Part shown: positions 1-7,586 of the stretch, piece by piece
How the letters are laid out: each line of letters opens with the position of its first letter
Numbering within the stretch: the first letter of the stretch is position 1
Assembly (NCBI GenBank): GCA_036653595.1
Contig: JAVVTQ010000009.1
Location: 1 to 58,701, forward strand
DNA: 58,701 nt
Reading direction: 5' to 3'
From: JAVVTQ01 sp036653595
GTDB taxonomy: Bacteria > Bacillota > Clostridia > Oscillospirales > Ruminococcaceae
Notes under the pieces: model-generated
The model's input: the letters and a program-made list of their open reading frames with translations, nothing else
Databases searched by the model: none
What the model was told of the DNA's origin: nothing
Translations under genes and position numbers: made by a program

Positions 1-2
1 AA

Positions 3-89
3 ATCGAAAAAGAGCAAGAGGAAGCAATAAAAGCGCAAAAGAATAAGCCATCTCAAACAAAGCCGAGAAAACGAGCGTCCACTTCATAG
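3..89 (+). CDS. C-terminal fragment of an unidentified basic protein (5' end outside the window)
   Basis: An open frame enters from the left edge and ends at a TAG at 87-89. The 28 visible residues are almost all charged or polar (Lys, Glu, Gln, Arg) and end in a basic tail. This is typical of the C-terminus of a replication, mobilisation or regulatory protein of an integrated element, but no family can be recognised from so little. It lies on the same strand and in the same element as the integrase at 1586-2602. A 6-bp hairpin (CACCCG/CGGGTG, 96-114) follows the stop but has no T-run. Confidence 0.45.
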   Translation: MEKEQEEAIKAQKNKPSQTKPRKRASTS

Positions 90-543
90 AGAAAGCACCC
101 GCTCTTTTCGGGTGTGAGGTTGCGCTGCAATGGGTTGTGCTGCGCATAATTGTGTTTCATTGCAGGTGCATATTGCCGACTGGCGCAGCTGTACATTGTG
201 CAGACATACAAATATTTCCACTTTTCGCAGATTTGCATTGAAACTCTTAAATGCCGATGATAACATCATGGTATATAAGATTTACAATAAACGGTAGTTG
301 TGCACAATCAAAAGGGAAGGGTAGTTGTGTTTTATTTGGTGTCACCGTCGATTTCATCGCGGGAAAAGCAGACAAGCCCCCGCACGAGGCGAGGGCTTGT
401 CTGTATTGCAGAGGCACGCTATTGATTCGTTATACATCCAAACAATTCACCGTTTATCCAACTTGCGCCGTACATGCGCGCCGGTCGACAATAGAGCTGT
501 TTTTTGTGTCAATAACCGCGAAAGCGGCATGTGGAGGTATCTT
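90..543. other. 454-bp stretch without a convincing gene
   Basis: No ORF here has a ribosome binding site and protein-like composition. The visible structures are a short hairpin at 96-114 and a strong hairpin at 370-402 with 10-bp perfect arms (AGACAAGCCC/GGGCTTGTCT). On the minus strand the stem is followed by GCTTTTCCC, so it resembles a weak terminator for minus-strand transcription. On the plus strand there is no T-run. The longer open frame starting at 325 is rejected in favour of a start at 544. Confidence 0.5.
370..402 (-). terminator. Strong hairpin, possible intrinsic terminator
   Basis: Perfect 10-bp inverted repeat AGACAAGCCC (370-379) and GGGCTTGTCT (393-402) around a 13-nt GC-rich loop. 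The T-rich side (GCTTTT) is on the minus strand, so it could end a minus-strand transcript, although no minus-strand gene is evident just upstream. It may equally be a structured element belonging to the integrated element. Confidence 0.4.
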
Positions 544-972
544 ATGGTAAGCGTTATTTTTTGCATTGTGGTGTTCTTTTTTACGGTTTCAAGGTGGTAT
601 AAAATTGCATCGGCGCTTTTAATTGGCAGGAGAATGATTCGAACTCTTGAAACAAATGGTGCGGTGTTGAACGATGGCGTAAGATTCAAGCTGACGACCG
701 GATGTATCATTGTCAACGCGCTGTTCTTGGGTGTCTATTTGGCAATATATTTAATTTGGTTTCGTCCTTATATGACAGCATTTTATATAGCAAATGCAAT
801 ATCTGTCTTGCTGTCATTGATTCTTGTATTAGGAGCCATTGAGGAAAATGTTTATGATTTTTGCTGCAAATACTGTATTGATGATTATTTAATAACAGAT
901 GATGGCCGTAGCTTTGAGGAAGTGTCCGAAGCGTTGAACGAAAAGCAAGCACAAGCTTTCTATAAGCATTAA
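544..972 (+). CDS. Small integral membrane protein of the integrated element, function unknown
   Basis: 142 residues from an ATG at 544 preceded by GGAGG (531-535); an upstream in-frame ATG at 325 gives a non-protein-like extension and is not used. It has an N-terminal hydrophobic helix (about residues 2-16), a basic patch with RRMIRT, and two further hydrophobic helices (about 48-66 and 72-95). A hydrophilic acidic C-terminal tail follows. No family is recognised. It is followed 27 bp later by another small membrane protein on the same strand, so the two may form a cargo pair of the element. Nothing in the sequence shows a function. Confidence 0.6.
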   Translation: MVSVIFCIVVFFFTVSRWYKIASALLIGRRMIRTLETNGAVLNDGVRFKLTTGCIIVNALFLGVYLAIYLIWFRPYMTAFYIANAISVLLSLILVLGAIEENVYDFCCKYCIDDYLITDDGRSFEEVSEALNEKQAQAFYKH

Positions 973-999
973 TGCAAATTACGTGTAAGGAGTGAAGAA

Positions 1000-1479
1000 G
1001 TGGACAAATTTACGGTTGAAGAATATTACAAATTTTTGGAAACAGAGCGAGCCAATGCCCGTAGAATCGACGAATTAGAGCGGAGAAATGAATTGCTTGA
1101 AAGAGAAAATGCGTCTGCATTGGTAGCTATCGAAAACCTCCGTAAAGCAGAAGTTGATCGCTCCTCCCGCAATGTATTAAAAGTAACAAGCTTTGCAGTT
1201 CTCATCATTATTATTTTTACCCTGATTATAGCGTATTGTGCCCCATATATTCCTCCGTTATTGGTTGATTTATTTAGAATGCTTATGATGGTAACCATCA
1301 TTTCATTGGTTTTGCTGTTGACTTTTGTGCTCTTCTCTATAGTTACTTCCTTCATCAAACGCATTTGGAATGCCTCCAGCAAAGGTCAGGACATCGTTAT
1401 AATTGTAGGCCTTGTCGTTGTGCCTCTTATAATTGCTCTTTTTCTCCAGTACACGGTATTCTTTGACAGAGGAAACTGA
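1000..1479 (+). CDS. Small coiled-coil membrane protein of the integrated element, function unknown
   Basis: 159 residues starting at GTG 1000, with AAGGAG eight bases upstream. Residues about 5-55 are highly charged with heptad-like Leu/Ile spacing (ELERRNELLEREN), suggesting a coiled coil. Three hydrophobic stretches follow (about 62-82, 86-112, 130-152), so the protein probably sits in the membrane with a cytoplasmic coiled-coil N-terminus. It ends 30 bp before a strong terminator and just upstream of the integrase. It is unrecognised; a role in element maintenance, exclusion or phage defence would be a guess. Confidence 0.6.
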   Translation: MDKFTVEEYYKFLETERANARRIDELERRNELLERENASALVAIENLRKAEVDRSSRNVLKVTSFAVLIIIIFTLIIAYCAPYIPPLLVDLFRMLMMVTIISLVLLLTFVLFSIVTSFIKRIWNASSKGQDIVIIVGLVVVPLIIALFLQYTVFFDRGN

Positions 1480-1509
1480 TAGATTAATCGCCCCGGTGGG
1501 ACTTTTAAA

Positions 1510-1546
1510 GCAGGCGGTCGCGACGGGTCGACCTGCCTGTTTTTTA
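1510..1546 (+). terminator. Rho-independent terminator
   Basis: GC-rich stem (CAGGCGGTCG pairing with CGACCTGCCTG, one bulged base) followed by TTTTTT. It separates the small membrane protein at 1000-1479 from the integrase. Confidence 0.8.
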
Positions 1547-1585
1547 GAGTACGTCGCGCTTTAAGAAGTGGAGGATAAATCAAAC

Positions 1586-2602
1586 ATGGCCGATAAATTA
1601 CCCAGTGGAAACTATCGAACTCGCGTTACATACACAGATGAGCTCGGCAAGAGAAAAAGCGAATCGTTTACGGCGGAATCTCCCGAAGAGGCGAATTACA
1701 TGGCCGCCGAATTCAAATTTAAGCATAAGCGAGAAACCCGAGCTGAAAACATAACCCTCGACAAGGCGTTTGACAGATATATCGACAGCAGAAAGGATAT
1801 TGTGTCCCCGGCCACCGTCCGGTCATACAAGCAGATTAAGAGAACGCTATTTCAAACACTTATGCAGACCCCTGTGCGCAAGCTCACACAGCCCAAACTT
1901 CAGGTTGCCGTAAACTCGGAATCATCTCACCTTTCTCCAAAAACTGTGATAAACGCATATCATATTGTGTTGTCCGTGATGAAATATTGCGGATGTAATA
2001 CAAATTACAACATAAAGCTTCCAACCAAAGTTCCAAGCGGGATGCTCATACCCACGCCCACACAAGCGCAAGAGCTGATTAAAAAAATTGCGGGAACTGA
2101 TATGGAAATCCCAGTATTGCTCTCGGTGTGCTTCGGTATGCGGCGTGGTGAGGTCTGTGCGCTGCAATGGAAAGACTACGACAAAGAAAACGGCACAATT
2201 ACAGTCAGCCACGCAAAAGCTATTGATGAGTTTGGTATTTATCATGACAAGTCGACAAAAAATTCAACACGACGTGTCTTGACCGTACCAAAAATATTAA
2301 TCGATCGCTTGATTGTCGGTGCGCCTGATGAATATATTGTAAATCTAGCCCCAAATGTTGTAACAAAAGGCTTTAGAAAGCTCAGGGATGAGCTGGGACT
2401 GCCCGGAATCAGATTTCACGACCTTAGACATTTCAACGCTTCCATTATGTCGCGGTTGAACATTCCCGACAAATATCAGCAAGAACGTGGGGGATGGAAG
2501 ACAAAGGAAGTGCTAAACCGCGTGTATCAGCACACCTTCAACGACAAGCGTATCGAGGTTGATCAGACCATAAACACCTATTTGGATGAACTTCTGAAAT
2601 AG
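1586..2602 (+). CDS. int: Tyrosine recombinase (site-specific integrase)
   Basis: Catalyses integration and excision of the element to which the left edge of the window belongs. It has 338 residues from ATG 1586 (GGAGG at 1570-1574; an in-frame GTG at 1568 lies upstream of that site and is less likely). The order is an N-terminal AP2-like arm-binding region (about 8-45), a SAM-like core-binding domain (about 55-150) and a catalytic domain (155-335). Catalytic residues can be read: Arg186 in MRRGE, a probable beta-hairpin Lys near 225, His278 and Arg281 in HDLRH, Trp304 in GGW in place of the second His, and nucleophile Tyr314 in RVYQ. The gene points into tRNA-Leu, ending 58 bp from it, the classical geometry for tRNA-targeting elements. 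No excisionase was recognised in the window. Confidence 0.93.
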   Translation: MADKLPSGNYRTRVTYTDELGKRKSESFTAESPEEANYMAAEFKFKHKRETRAENITLDKAFDRYIDSRKDIVSPATVRSYKQIKRTLFQTLMQTPVRKLTQPKLQVAVNSESSHLSPKTVINAYHIVLSVMKYCGCNTNYNIKLPTKVPSGMLIPTPTQAQELIKKIAGTDMEIPVLLSVCFGMRRGEVCALQWKDYDKENGTITVSHAKAIDEFGIYHDKSTKNSTRRVLTVPKILIDRLIVGAPDEYIVNLAPNVVTKGFRKLRDELGLPGIRFHDLRHFNASIMSRLNIPDKYQQERGGWKTKEVLNRVYQHTFNDKRIEVDQTINTYLDELLK

Positions 2603-2606
2603 CACC

Positions 2607-2630
2607 GTGCCACGAAATGTGCCACGAAAT
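2607..2630. repeat. Two perfect tandem 12-bp repeats, candidate integrase arm-type sites
   Basis: GTGCCACGAAAT occurs twice head to tail (2607-2618 and 2619-2630), immediately after the integrase stop codon and about 30 bp from the tRNA 3' end. Short direct repeats close to the core site are typical arm-binding sites of tyrosine recombinases with an N-terminal arm-binding domain. The assignment as arm sites is inferred; the repeat itself is seen. Confidence 0.6.
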
Positions 2631-2632
2631 AA

Positions 2633-2660
2633 AAAGAGCACCGATAAATCGGTGCTCTTT
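2633..2660. terminator. Bidirectional terminator between integrase and tRNA-Leu
   Basis: A 13-bp perfect stem (AAAGAGCACCGAT and its complement) with a 2-base nominal loop. It is flanked by A-run and T-run on both sides, so it can stop integrase transcription rightward and tRNA transcription leftward. It abuts the tRNA CCA end directly. Confidence 0.85.
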
Positions 2661-2700
2661 TGGTGCGAGTGACGAGACTTGAACTCGTACGCCATAAGAC
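2661..2700. other. Candidate attachment site (att) in the 3' half of tRNA-Leu
   Basis: Inferred from the integrase orientation and from the tandem repeats that stop just short of the tRNA. Elements of this kind restore the tRNA 3' end with their own copy, so the crossover core should lie in the T-arm to CCA segment. The partner att copy would be to the left of the window, so the core cannot be delimited here. Confidence 0.45.
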
Positions 2701-2745
2701 ACACGCCCCTCAAACGTGCCTGTCTGCCAATTCCAGCACACTCGC
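2661..2745 (-). tRNA. tRNA-Leu (anticodon GAG)
   Basis: 85 bases on the minus strand with encoded CCA (2661-2663). The acceptor stem is GCGAGTG/CACTCGC and the anticodon stem CACGT/GCGTG encloses the loop TTGAGGG, giving anticodon GAG. The T-arm is ACGAG-TTCAAGT-CTCGT, and the long variable arm fits a class II leucine tRNA. Its 3' half is next to the integrase and is the likely attachment site of the element on the left. Confidence 0.93.
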
Positions 2746-2766
2746 AAGCTATATGCCGCGAGTTGT

Positions 2767-2795
2767 ATTATATCATTGGCTTCTAATGTTGTCAA
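2767..2795 (-). promoter_or_regulatory. Consensus sigma-A promoter of tRNA-Leu
   Basis: Minus strand: TTGACA (2790-2795), a 17-bp spacer and TATAAT (2767-2772) with a TG extension (TGaTATAAT). All positions match consensus. The -35 box lies inside the 3' end of the DUF6514 gene. Confidence 0.88.
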
Positions 2796-3012
2796 CCTTT
2801 TTGGCCGTCATTTCCGCCAGAAAATTATCCACCGCATCGTAAATATGGCTTGGCTCGAGTTTGAACCTGTTGAACAATTTTATCTCACGCAAAAGCGCCT
2901 TTTTGTCAAATGTAATATCGTCGATGATTAAACTTCCATATCTGATTCCATAGACCGTGCATCTGCATTTATTAGTATCGACGGCTGTCCTCGTCAGCAG
3001 GTATCTGTTCAT
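2773..3012 (-). CDS. DUF6514-like small protein
   Basis: 79 residues from the ATG at 3012, preceded by GGAGGG with normal spacing; the longer frame to 3036 lacks a ribosome binding site. The opening (RYLLTRTAVD), the CTVYGI segment and the basic C-terminal helix resemble DUF6514, a short uncharacterised Firmicutes family; this is a recollection of the family pattern, not a search. It is soluble with no membrane segment or signal peptide. The 3' end contains the -35 box of the tRNA-Leu promoter. Function unknown. Confidence 0.6.
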   Translation of the reverse strand: MNRYLLTRTAVDTNKCRCTVYGIRYGSLIIDDITFDKKALLREIKLFNRFKLEPSHIYDAVDNFLAEMTAKKVDNIRSQ

Positions 3013-3077
3013 ACCACATCCCTCCCGCATTAACATAGCATATGCGAAAGACGCATCGTGTCGAATTATGTCGAAAT

Positions 3078-4373
3078 TTAAACATCCTTAGCTTCGCTTA
3101 TCGGGCCTATGAGGCTTTCACCCGACAGTGTGGACACTTCCTTGAGCTTTTTTTGTATTTGCCTCGTTCTCACACCCACCAGCTTTTCAAGATCGTCGTT
3201 TGCCATTGTCAGCCGCTGTCTCGCAGTCGCCAAAACTTGTGCGAATGTATCGAATTCTGTTTTGACTGCGCCCAGAACCTCCCACACCTCGCCGGAACGC
3301 TTTTGGATTGCCAGCGTCTTAAATCCCATCTGAAGACTGTTCAGAAGTGCGGACATAGTCGTCGGACCTGCGATGACAACCTTATAGTCGCGCTGCAATT
3401 TTTCGATCAATCCCCTGCGCACCACCTCAGCGTACATTCCCTCCACGGGCAAGAACATAATGGCAAAATCAGTCGTATACGGCGGGTCAATATATTTGTC
3501 ACGAATGTCCTTGGCTTCGGATTTTATTCTCTGTTCGAGCTGCTTTGCCGCAGCCTCGACAATCGACGCATCCGCTTGGTCATAGGCATCGACAAGCGCG
3601 CTGTAAGCGTCCATGGGAAACTTTGCGTCAATCGGCAAATATACGTTTCCGCTGTCCTCGTTGGGAAGTTTCACCGCAAACTCAACAGGATCTCTACTGC
3701 CGTGTTTTGTGACCACGTTTTCCTCATATTGATCCTTTGACATCATCTGCTCGAGAATGGCTCCCAGCTGAATCTCTCCGAAAATGCCGCGCGTTTTGAC
3801 ATTGCTCAGAACTTTTTTCAGATCACCGACACCTGCGGCCAGCGTCTGCATCTCTCCGAGTCCCTTGTAGACCTGCTCCAACCGCTCGCTGACAATTTTA
3901 AATGAGTTGCCGATTTTGTCCTCGAGCGTTTTTTGCAGCTTCTCATCGACCGTCGCACGCATCTCCTCTAGGCGCTTGTTGTTGTCATCTTGTATAGAGG
4001 ATAGGCGCGCCTCCATGGTTGTGCGCATGTTGTCGAGCTTCTGCTCGCTCTGCACTGTAAAGCTCTGCAGCCTTATGTCAACGCTTCGCAGTCGCTCGTC
4101 GACGCTGGAGCTGAGCTTTGTCATCGCAGCGTCCTGACGTCCGAAGGCGTTGTTCTGTGAAAGCATCAGCGTGTCCGACATTGACTTTATCAAATTCACC
4201 GTGTCGCGGCGCGACTCGCGCTGTTCGGACAGCGTATCTTTGCCTATTCGCTGCAAAACCTCATCATTTTGCTTTCTTCCTGACGACAGCTTCGACATCG
4301 CGACAAAAAGCGCAATAACGCAAATTGCCATAATTACAGATGCTGCTATCATTAAAATCTCTGCCAACTGCAT
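3078..4373 (-). CDS. rmuC: DNA recombination protein RmuC
   Basis: 431 residues, normal for the family. An N-terminal membrane helix (about 5-27) is followed by a long coiled coil (about 40-170, many Arg/Glu/Leu heptads). The conserved RmuC domain follows (about 175-415), including the segments RGIFGEIQLG, LPIDAKFPMDAY and GPTTMSALLNSL. RmuC-family proteins limit recombination between inverted repeats in E. coli; the biochemical activity is thought to be nuclease-like but is poorly known. It is on the same strand as the DUF6514 gene but 65 bp from it. A possible -10 (TATAAT) lies upstream near 4450 without a good -35. Confidence 0.9.
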   Translation of the reverse strand: MQLAEILMIAASVIMAICVIALFVAMSKLSSGRKQNDEVLQRIGKDTLSEQRESRRDTVNLIKSMSDTLMLSQNNAFGRQDAAMTKLSSSVDERLRSVDIRLQSFTVQSEQKLDNMRTTMEARLSSIQDDNNKRLEEMRATVDEKLQKTLEDKIGNSFKIVSERLEQVYKGLGEMQTLAAGVGDLKKVLSNVKTRGIFGEIQLGAILEQMMSKDQYEENVVTKHGSRDPVEFAVKLPNEDSGNVYLPIDAKFPMDAYSALVDAYDQADASIVEAAAKQLEQRIKSEAKDIRDKYIDPPYTTDFAIMFLPVEGMYAEVVRRGLIEKLQRDYKVVIAGPTTMSALLNSLQMGFKTLAIQKRSGEVWEVLGAVKTEFDTFAQVLATARQRLTMANDDLEKLVGVRTRQIQKKLKEVSTLSGESLIGPISEAKDV

Positions 4374-4527
4374 TAAGTTACCTCTCTACTATTGCGCACG
4401 CGCTCATTAACCCCGCTCTTCGGGCTTAAGCCGCCCCAAAGAGCAAGATTATATAAGCTCTATAACGTGGACTTCGTGTGAGTATTCTATCGCCGTTCAC
4501 TTTTTCAGTTCAATTTTCAATCAAAAG

Positions 4528-4570
4528 GGGATTTCGGTTTCGCTCAAAGAAGCTTCGAATCCGAAATCCC
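4528..4570 (-). terminator. Intrinsic terminator of the zinc-ribbon gene
   Basis: A 10-bp perfect stem GGGATTTCGG/CCGAAATCCC is extended inward by TTCG/CGAA after a T-T mismatch. On the minus strand it is followed by CCTTTTGATT. It lies 46 bp downstream of the zinc-ribbon protein stop. Confidence 0.7.
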
Positions 4571-4616
4571 ATCTGTGATTGTATTTGCATTCATCGCTTT
4601 TGCGAAATACGCGCAG

Positions 4617-5438
4617 CTAAATGCCAAGAGCCGACTTGAATACATTTGTGATTATTTTCATGACCTCGGGATGAGCGTTGGGGTTGAACATCGCCGCTAT
4701 ATATTCAAAGAGTCCGTGTCCTGTCGAGCTTATAAGCATAAAGTGGCAGACAATCATCGCAATAACTGCAATTGCAAGACACACGAGCATCAAAATCAAA
4801 GCAGAGCGCGCCAGGTTGCGCTTGTTGTACTTCTTGCAGCCGCCACATGCCCAAATTATCAAAAGCAGCAGATTGACAACAGGAATCAACAGCAAAAGGC
4901 AAATCCCTATGTAGCCGCCCGTCGTGATTATTCCATATTTATCCTTTGGTGCATCAATATCCTCTTTTGTGCCCTTTTTCAATGGTCTGTCCTTTGGAGC
5001 GGCCTCTTCCTCTTCGATTACGGCAGGTGTGCGGTGCATAGGCTCATGTATGAATGGCGTCACTGGCGGTGCAGCAGCAGGCTCAAAGGTCTGCTCTATC
5101 TCGTTGCTTGCCTCAACGGCTTTTTCCAAAACCGGAGTCTGCTCAGGCTCTGCGCCCAGTGCAGCCTTTATTTCTTCTGCCTTCGTTTCTGCCGATCTCT
5201 TTTTGGAGGCCTTCGGAGCATTTGTATTTTTTTTGCTCTTTTCTTCTTCCACCTTTATCTCGGCGGGCTTTTCCACGTCTTTTACTATTGCCTCAGGTGT
5301 TGTTATATCCAAAAATTCGGCAACTTCTTTTTCAGCCTCGATGAGAATTTTCTCATTCACCGGCGTGCCGCAGTCGGTGCAAAAGCGCATGCCTTCCTCG
5401 ATTTGCTTGCCGCAGTTGGTGCAAAATATCTTTGCCAT
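4617..5438 (-). CDS. Zinc-ribbon membrane protein, function unknown
   Basis: 273 residues from the ATG at 5438 (AGGAG eight bases upstream); an in-frame start about 34 codons earlier is possible but would place a non-conserved tail before the zinc ribbon. Cys6, Cys9, Cys20 and Cys23 form a CxxC...CxxC ribbon. A long low-complexity linker rich in Lys, Glu, Ala and Pro follows (about 35-165). Two hydrophobic segments come next (about 170-195 and 205-235) with a Cys pair (CGGCKK) between them, then a short tail. This zinc_ribbon_2 plus membrane layout is common in Clostridia without an assigned role. It has its own promoter (5552-5580) and terminator, so it is monocistronic. Confidence 0.7.
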   Translation of the reverse strand: MAKIFCTNCGKQIEEGMRFCTDCGTPVNEKILIEAEKEVAEFLDITTPEAIVKDVEKPAEIKVEEEKSKKNTNAPKASKKRSAETKAEEIKAALGAEPEQTPVLEKAVEASNEIEQTFEPAAAPPVTPFIHEPMHRTPAVIEEEEAAPKDRPLKKGTKEDIDAPKDKYGIITTGGYIGICLLLLIPVVNLLLLIIWACGGCKKYNKRNLARSALILMLVCLAIAVIAMIVCHFMLISSTGHGLFEYIAAMFNPNAHPEVMKIITNVFKSALGI

Positions 5439-5551
5439 ATAAGCCACTCCTTTATTTGAATTCAAATTCGCTTCGTCTGCACATGCCAATTCAGCTAAAA
5501 TTTCGGCCACTGTGCCGCTCAGCAGCGCATGCATATTCACCTGTCTTTTTT

Positions 5552-5580
5552 ATTATAGAGGTTTTAAACCGATTTGTAAA
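5552..5580 (-). promoter_or_regulatory. Sigma-A promoter of the zinc-ribbon gene
   Basis: Minus strand TTTACA (5575-5580), 17-bp spacer, TATAAT (5552-5557). It lies about 110 bp upstream of the chosen start, leaving a leader of roughly 105 bases. Confidence 0.7.
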
Positions 5581-5624
5581 TCATCGCCATTGCCGCGCTT
5601 CTGATTTTGCTTGCTTTTTTCGCA

Positions 5625-6260
5625 TTACTGCTTATTGATGGAGAATTTTTTCTCCGTTCCGGCCTTTAATCGCACAATATTGGCTCTGTGCATTAAAAAC
5701 GCCATTGCACAGGCCGCCAATGCGAAAATCGTGGAGAAAACAGCTTCCGTAGACCTCGCACAATTAAGAATTAGGCTGACTATTGGAAGAAAAGCAGCCG
5801 TGACAAGCGATGACAGAGAAATTATACGACTGATTAAAAACGTTATTAAAAATACTATAAGTAATATTCCTAGAAGTGCCGGGTCCAGTACGAGCAAAAT
5901 TCCCGCAGTCGTCATAATGCCCTTACCGCCGCGAAATCCAAAATACAGCGGAAAAAGATGCCCCACCAGCACAAATACGGCCGCCACATATGATCCAATT
6001 TGAATATCAAGTCCCGCCAGAGAAAAAAGGTATCTCGCAAGAAAAATCGCCGCGGCGCCCTTGGCAAAATCTCCGATTCCCGTGAGAATCCCAGGTACGA
6101 GCCCCGCACTTCGAAGTGCATTGGTCATACCTGCATTGCCGCTTCCCATAGAGCGGATGTCCTTGTTCTTTAAAATCCGCGTCACGATAATGGCAAAGCT
6201 CAAAGAGCCCAGAAGATATCCCGACAGCACTGTTAGGATTATGGCAAGAGAAGAACTCAC
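5625..6260 (-). CDS. plsY: Glycerol-3-phosphate acyltransferase PlsY
   Basis: Transfers acyl groups from acyl-phosphate to glycerol-3-phosphate, the first step of phospholipid synthesis, in the cytoplasmic membrane. 211 residues, starting at a GTG (6258-6260) that overlaps the der stop codon (GTGA), so translation is probably coupled. Conserved loops are visible: GSLSFAII with SMGSGNAGMTNALR (substrate loop near 37-50), HLFPLYFGFRGGKG (about 104-117) and a C-terminal helix ending in RHR-like basic residues. About five membrane helices. It is last in the DUF512-der-plsY operon, an arrangement common in Clostridia, although gpsA, often next, is absent here. Confidence 0.93.
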   Translation of the reverse strand: MSSSLAIILTVLSGYLLGSLSFAIIVTRILKNKDIRSMGSGNAGMTNALRSAGLVPGILTGIGDFAKGAAAIFLARYLFSLAGLDIQIGSYVAAVFVLVGHLFPLYFGFRGGKGIMTTAGILLVLDPALLGILLIVFLITFLISRIISLSSLVTAAFLPIVSLILNCARSTEAVFSTIFALAACAMAFLMHRANIVRLKAGTEKKFSINKQ

Positions 6261-7582
6261 TTTTCTTCTCCCCTTTCCCTTACAATCATTCTAATAGGCG
6301 TGCCTTCGAGGCCGAAGGTTTCGCGTATTTGGTTTTCAATATATCTCTGATATGAAAAATGGAAGAGATCTGCCCTGTTGACAAAAGTCACAAACGTGGG
6401 AGGACGCGTTGAGGGCTGTGTTATATAGAATATTTTAAGTCGTTTGCCCTTGTCGGAGGGAGGCTGCACACGCGCCGTCGCTCGGGCAAGCAGCTCGTTT
6501 AGCATACCTGTGGTTATGCGCATTGCATTTTGCGCGTCGACAAAGGTTATCAGCTCAAAAAGCTTGTCCATGCGCTGGCCGGTCTTTGCCGAGATGAATA
6601 TTATCGGGGCATAGGACATAAAGCTGAAATTGTTCGCATACTCCTTGCGCTGCTTTTCCATGGTCTTGTCGTCTTTTTCTATGAGATCCCACTTGTTCAC
6701 GGCGATTATGCAGGCCTTTCCCTGCTCATGCGCAAAGCCCGAAACCTTGGAGTCCTGCTCCGTAAAGCCCTGCGTGGCGTCAATCATTATGACGCAGACA
6801 TTTGCGCGCTCCACAGCCGCCAAAGCCCGAATCACACTGTAGCGCTCGATGCTCTCGCTGATGTTGCCTTTTTTGCGCATCCCGGCCGTGTCGATGAATG
6901 TAAATTTTCCATATTTGTTTTCAACCGCGACATCTATAGAGTCGCGCGTGGTTCCTGCGACATCGGAGACTATAACCCTGTTTTCACCGATAATTTTATT
7001 TATCAGCGACGATTTTCCGACGTTCGGTTTTCCGATAACGGCGATCTTGATATCGTCTGATTCCTCGCCCTCCTCTCCAACCGGCTCCAGATAACCGCAA
7101 ATGGCGTCTAGCATGTCCCCGGTGCCATGTCCGTGCACGGATGAAACCGAGTATGGATCTCCCAGACCCAGAGAGTAGAAGTCATAGAAATCAGGCGGCA
7201 CATCGCCAACCTGGTCACACTTGTTGACACAGAGAATCACATGCTTGCCACTTGCGAGAAGCATCTGTGCTATCTCCCTGTCGTTTGCGGTGACGCCCGC
7301 TCTGATATCCGTGACCATGATTATCACGTCTGCGGTGTCTATTGCAAGCCTCGCCTGTTCTTTTATGTGCAGAAGTATTTCGTCACCGCCCATAGGCTCT
7401 ATTCCGCCCGTGTCGATAAGCGTAAATTTATAGCTCTGCCACTCGCACTCGCCATACACGCGGTCACGCGTCACACCGGGCTTGTCGTCGACAATCGAGC
7501 GTCTTTCCCCTATAAGCTTGTTAAACAGCGTCGACTTGCCGACATTCGGTCTGCCAACCACTGCCACGATTTGTTTTGTCAT
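6257..7582 (-). CDS. der: Ribosome-assembly GTPase Der (EngA)
   Basis: Tandem GTPase required for 50S subunit maturation. 441 residues from ATG 7582; the AGGTGA Shine-Dalgarno overlaps the stop codon of the upstream DUF512 gene. GTPase domain 1 has GRPNVGKST (P-loop, about 9-17), DTGG and NKCD. Domain 2 repeats the set as GKPNVGKSS (about 185-193), DTAGM and NKWD. A C-terminal KH-like domain (about 355-441) follows. The length and motif order are standard. The frame extends upstream to 7633, but that segment is the end of the neighbouring gene read in another frame. Confidence 0.96.
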   Translation of the reverse strand: MTKQIVAVVGRPNVGKSTLFNKLIGERRSIVDDKPGVTRDRVYGECEWQSYKFTLIDTGGIEPMGGDEILLHIKEQARLAIDTADVIIMVTDIRAGVTANDREIAQMLLASGKHVILCVNKCDQVGDVPPDFYDFYSLGLGDPYSVSSVHGHGTGDMLDAICGYLEPVGEEGEESDDIKIAVIGKPNVGKSSLINKIIGENRVIVSDVAGTTRDSIDVAVENKYGKFTFIDTAGMRKKGNISESIERYSVIRALAAVERANVCVIMIDATQGFTEQDSKVSGFAHEQGKACIIAVNKWDLIEKDDKTMEKQRKEYANNFSFMSYAPIIFISAKTGQRMDKLFELITFVDAQNAMRITTGMLNELLARATARVQPPSDKGKRLKIFYITQPSTRPPTFVTFVNRADLFHFSYQRYIENQIRETFGLEGTPIRMIVRERGEEK

Positions 7583-7586
7583 CTTT

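Noticed and set aside
325..543. Longer N-terminal extension of the first small membrane protein
   Set aside because: The extension crosses a terminator-like hairpin, has a Cys/Arg/His-rich non-protein composition, and a good ribosome binding site precedes the ATG at 544.
3042..3740. Plus-strand 232-codon open frame
   Set aside because: It is the complement of rmuC, with Cys- and His-rich composition and no ribosome binding site.
4575..5459. Plus-strand 294-codon open frame
   Set aside because: Antisense shadow of the zinc-ribbon gene; low-complexity Leu/Phe/Cys-rich translation.
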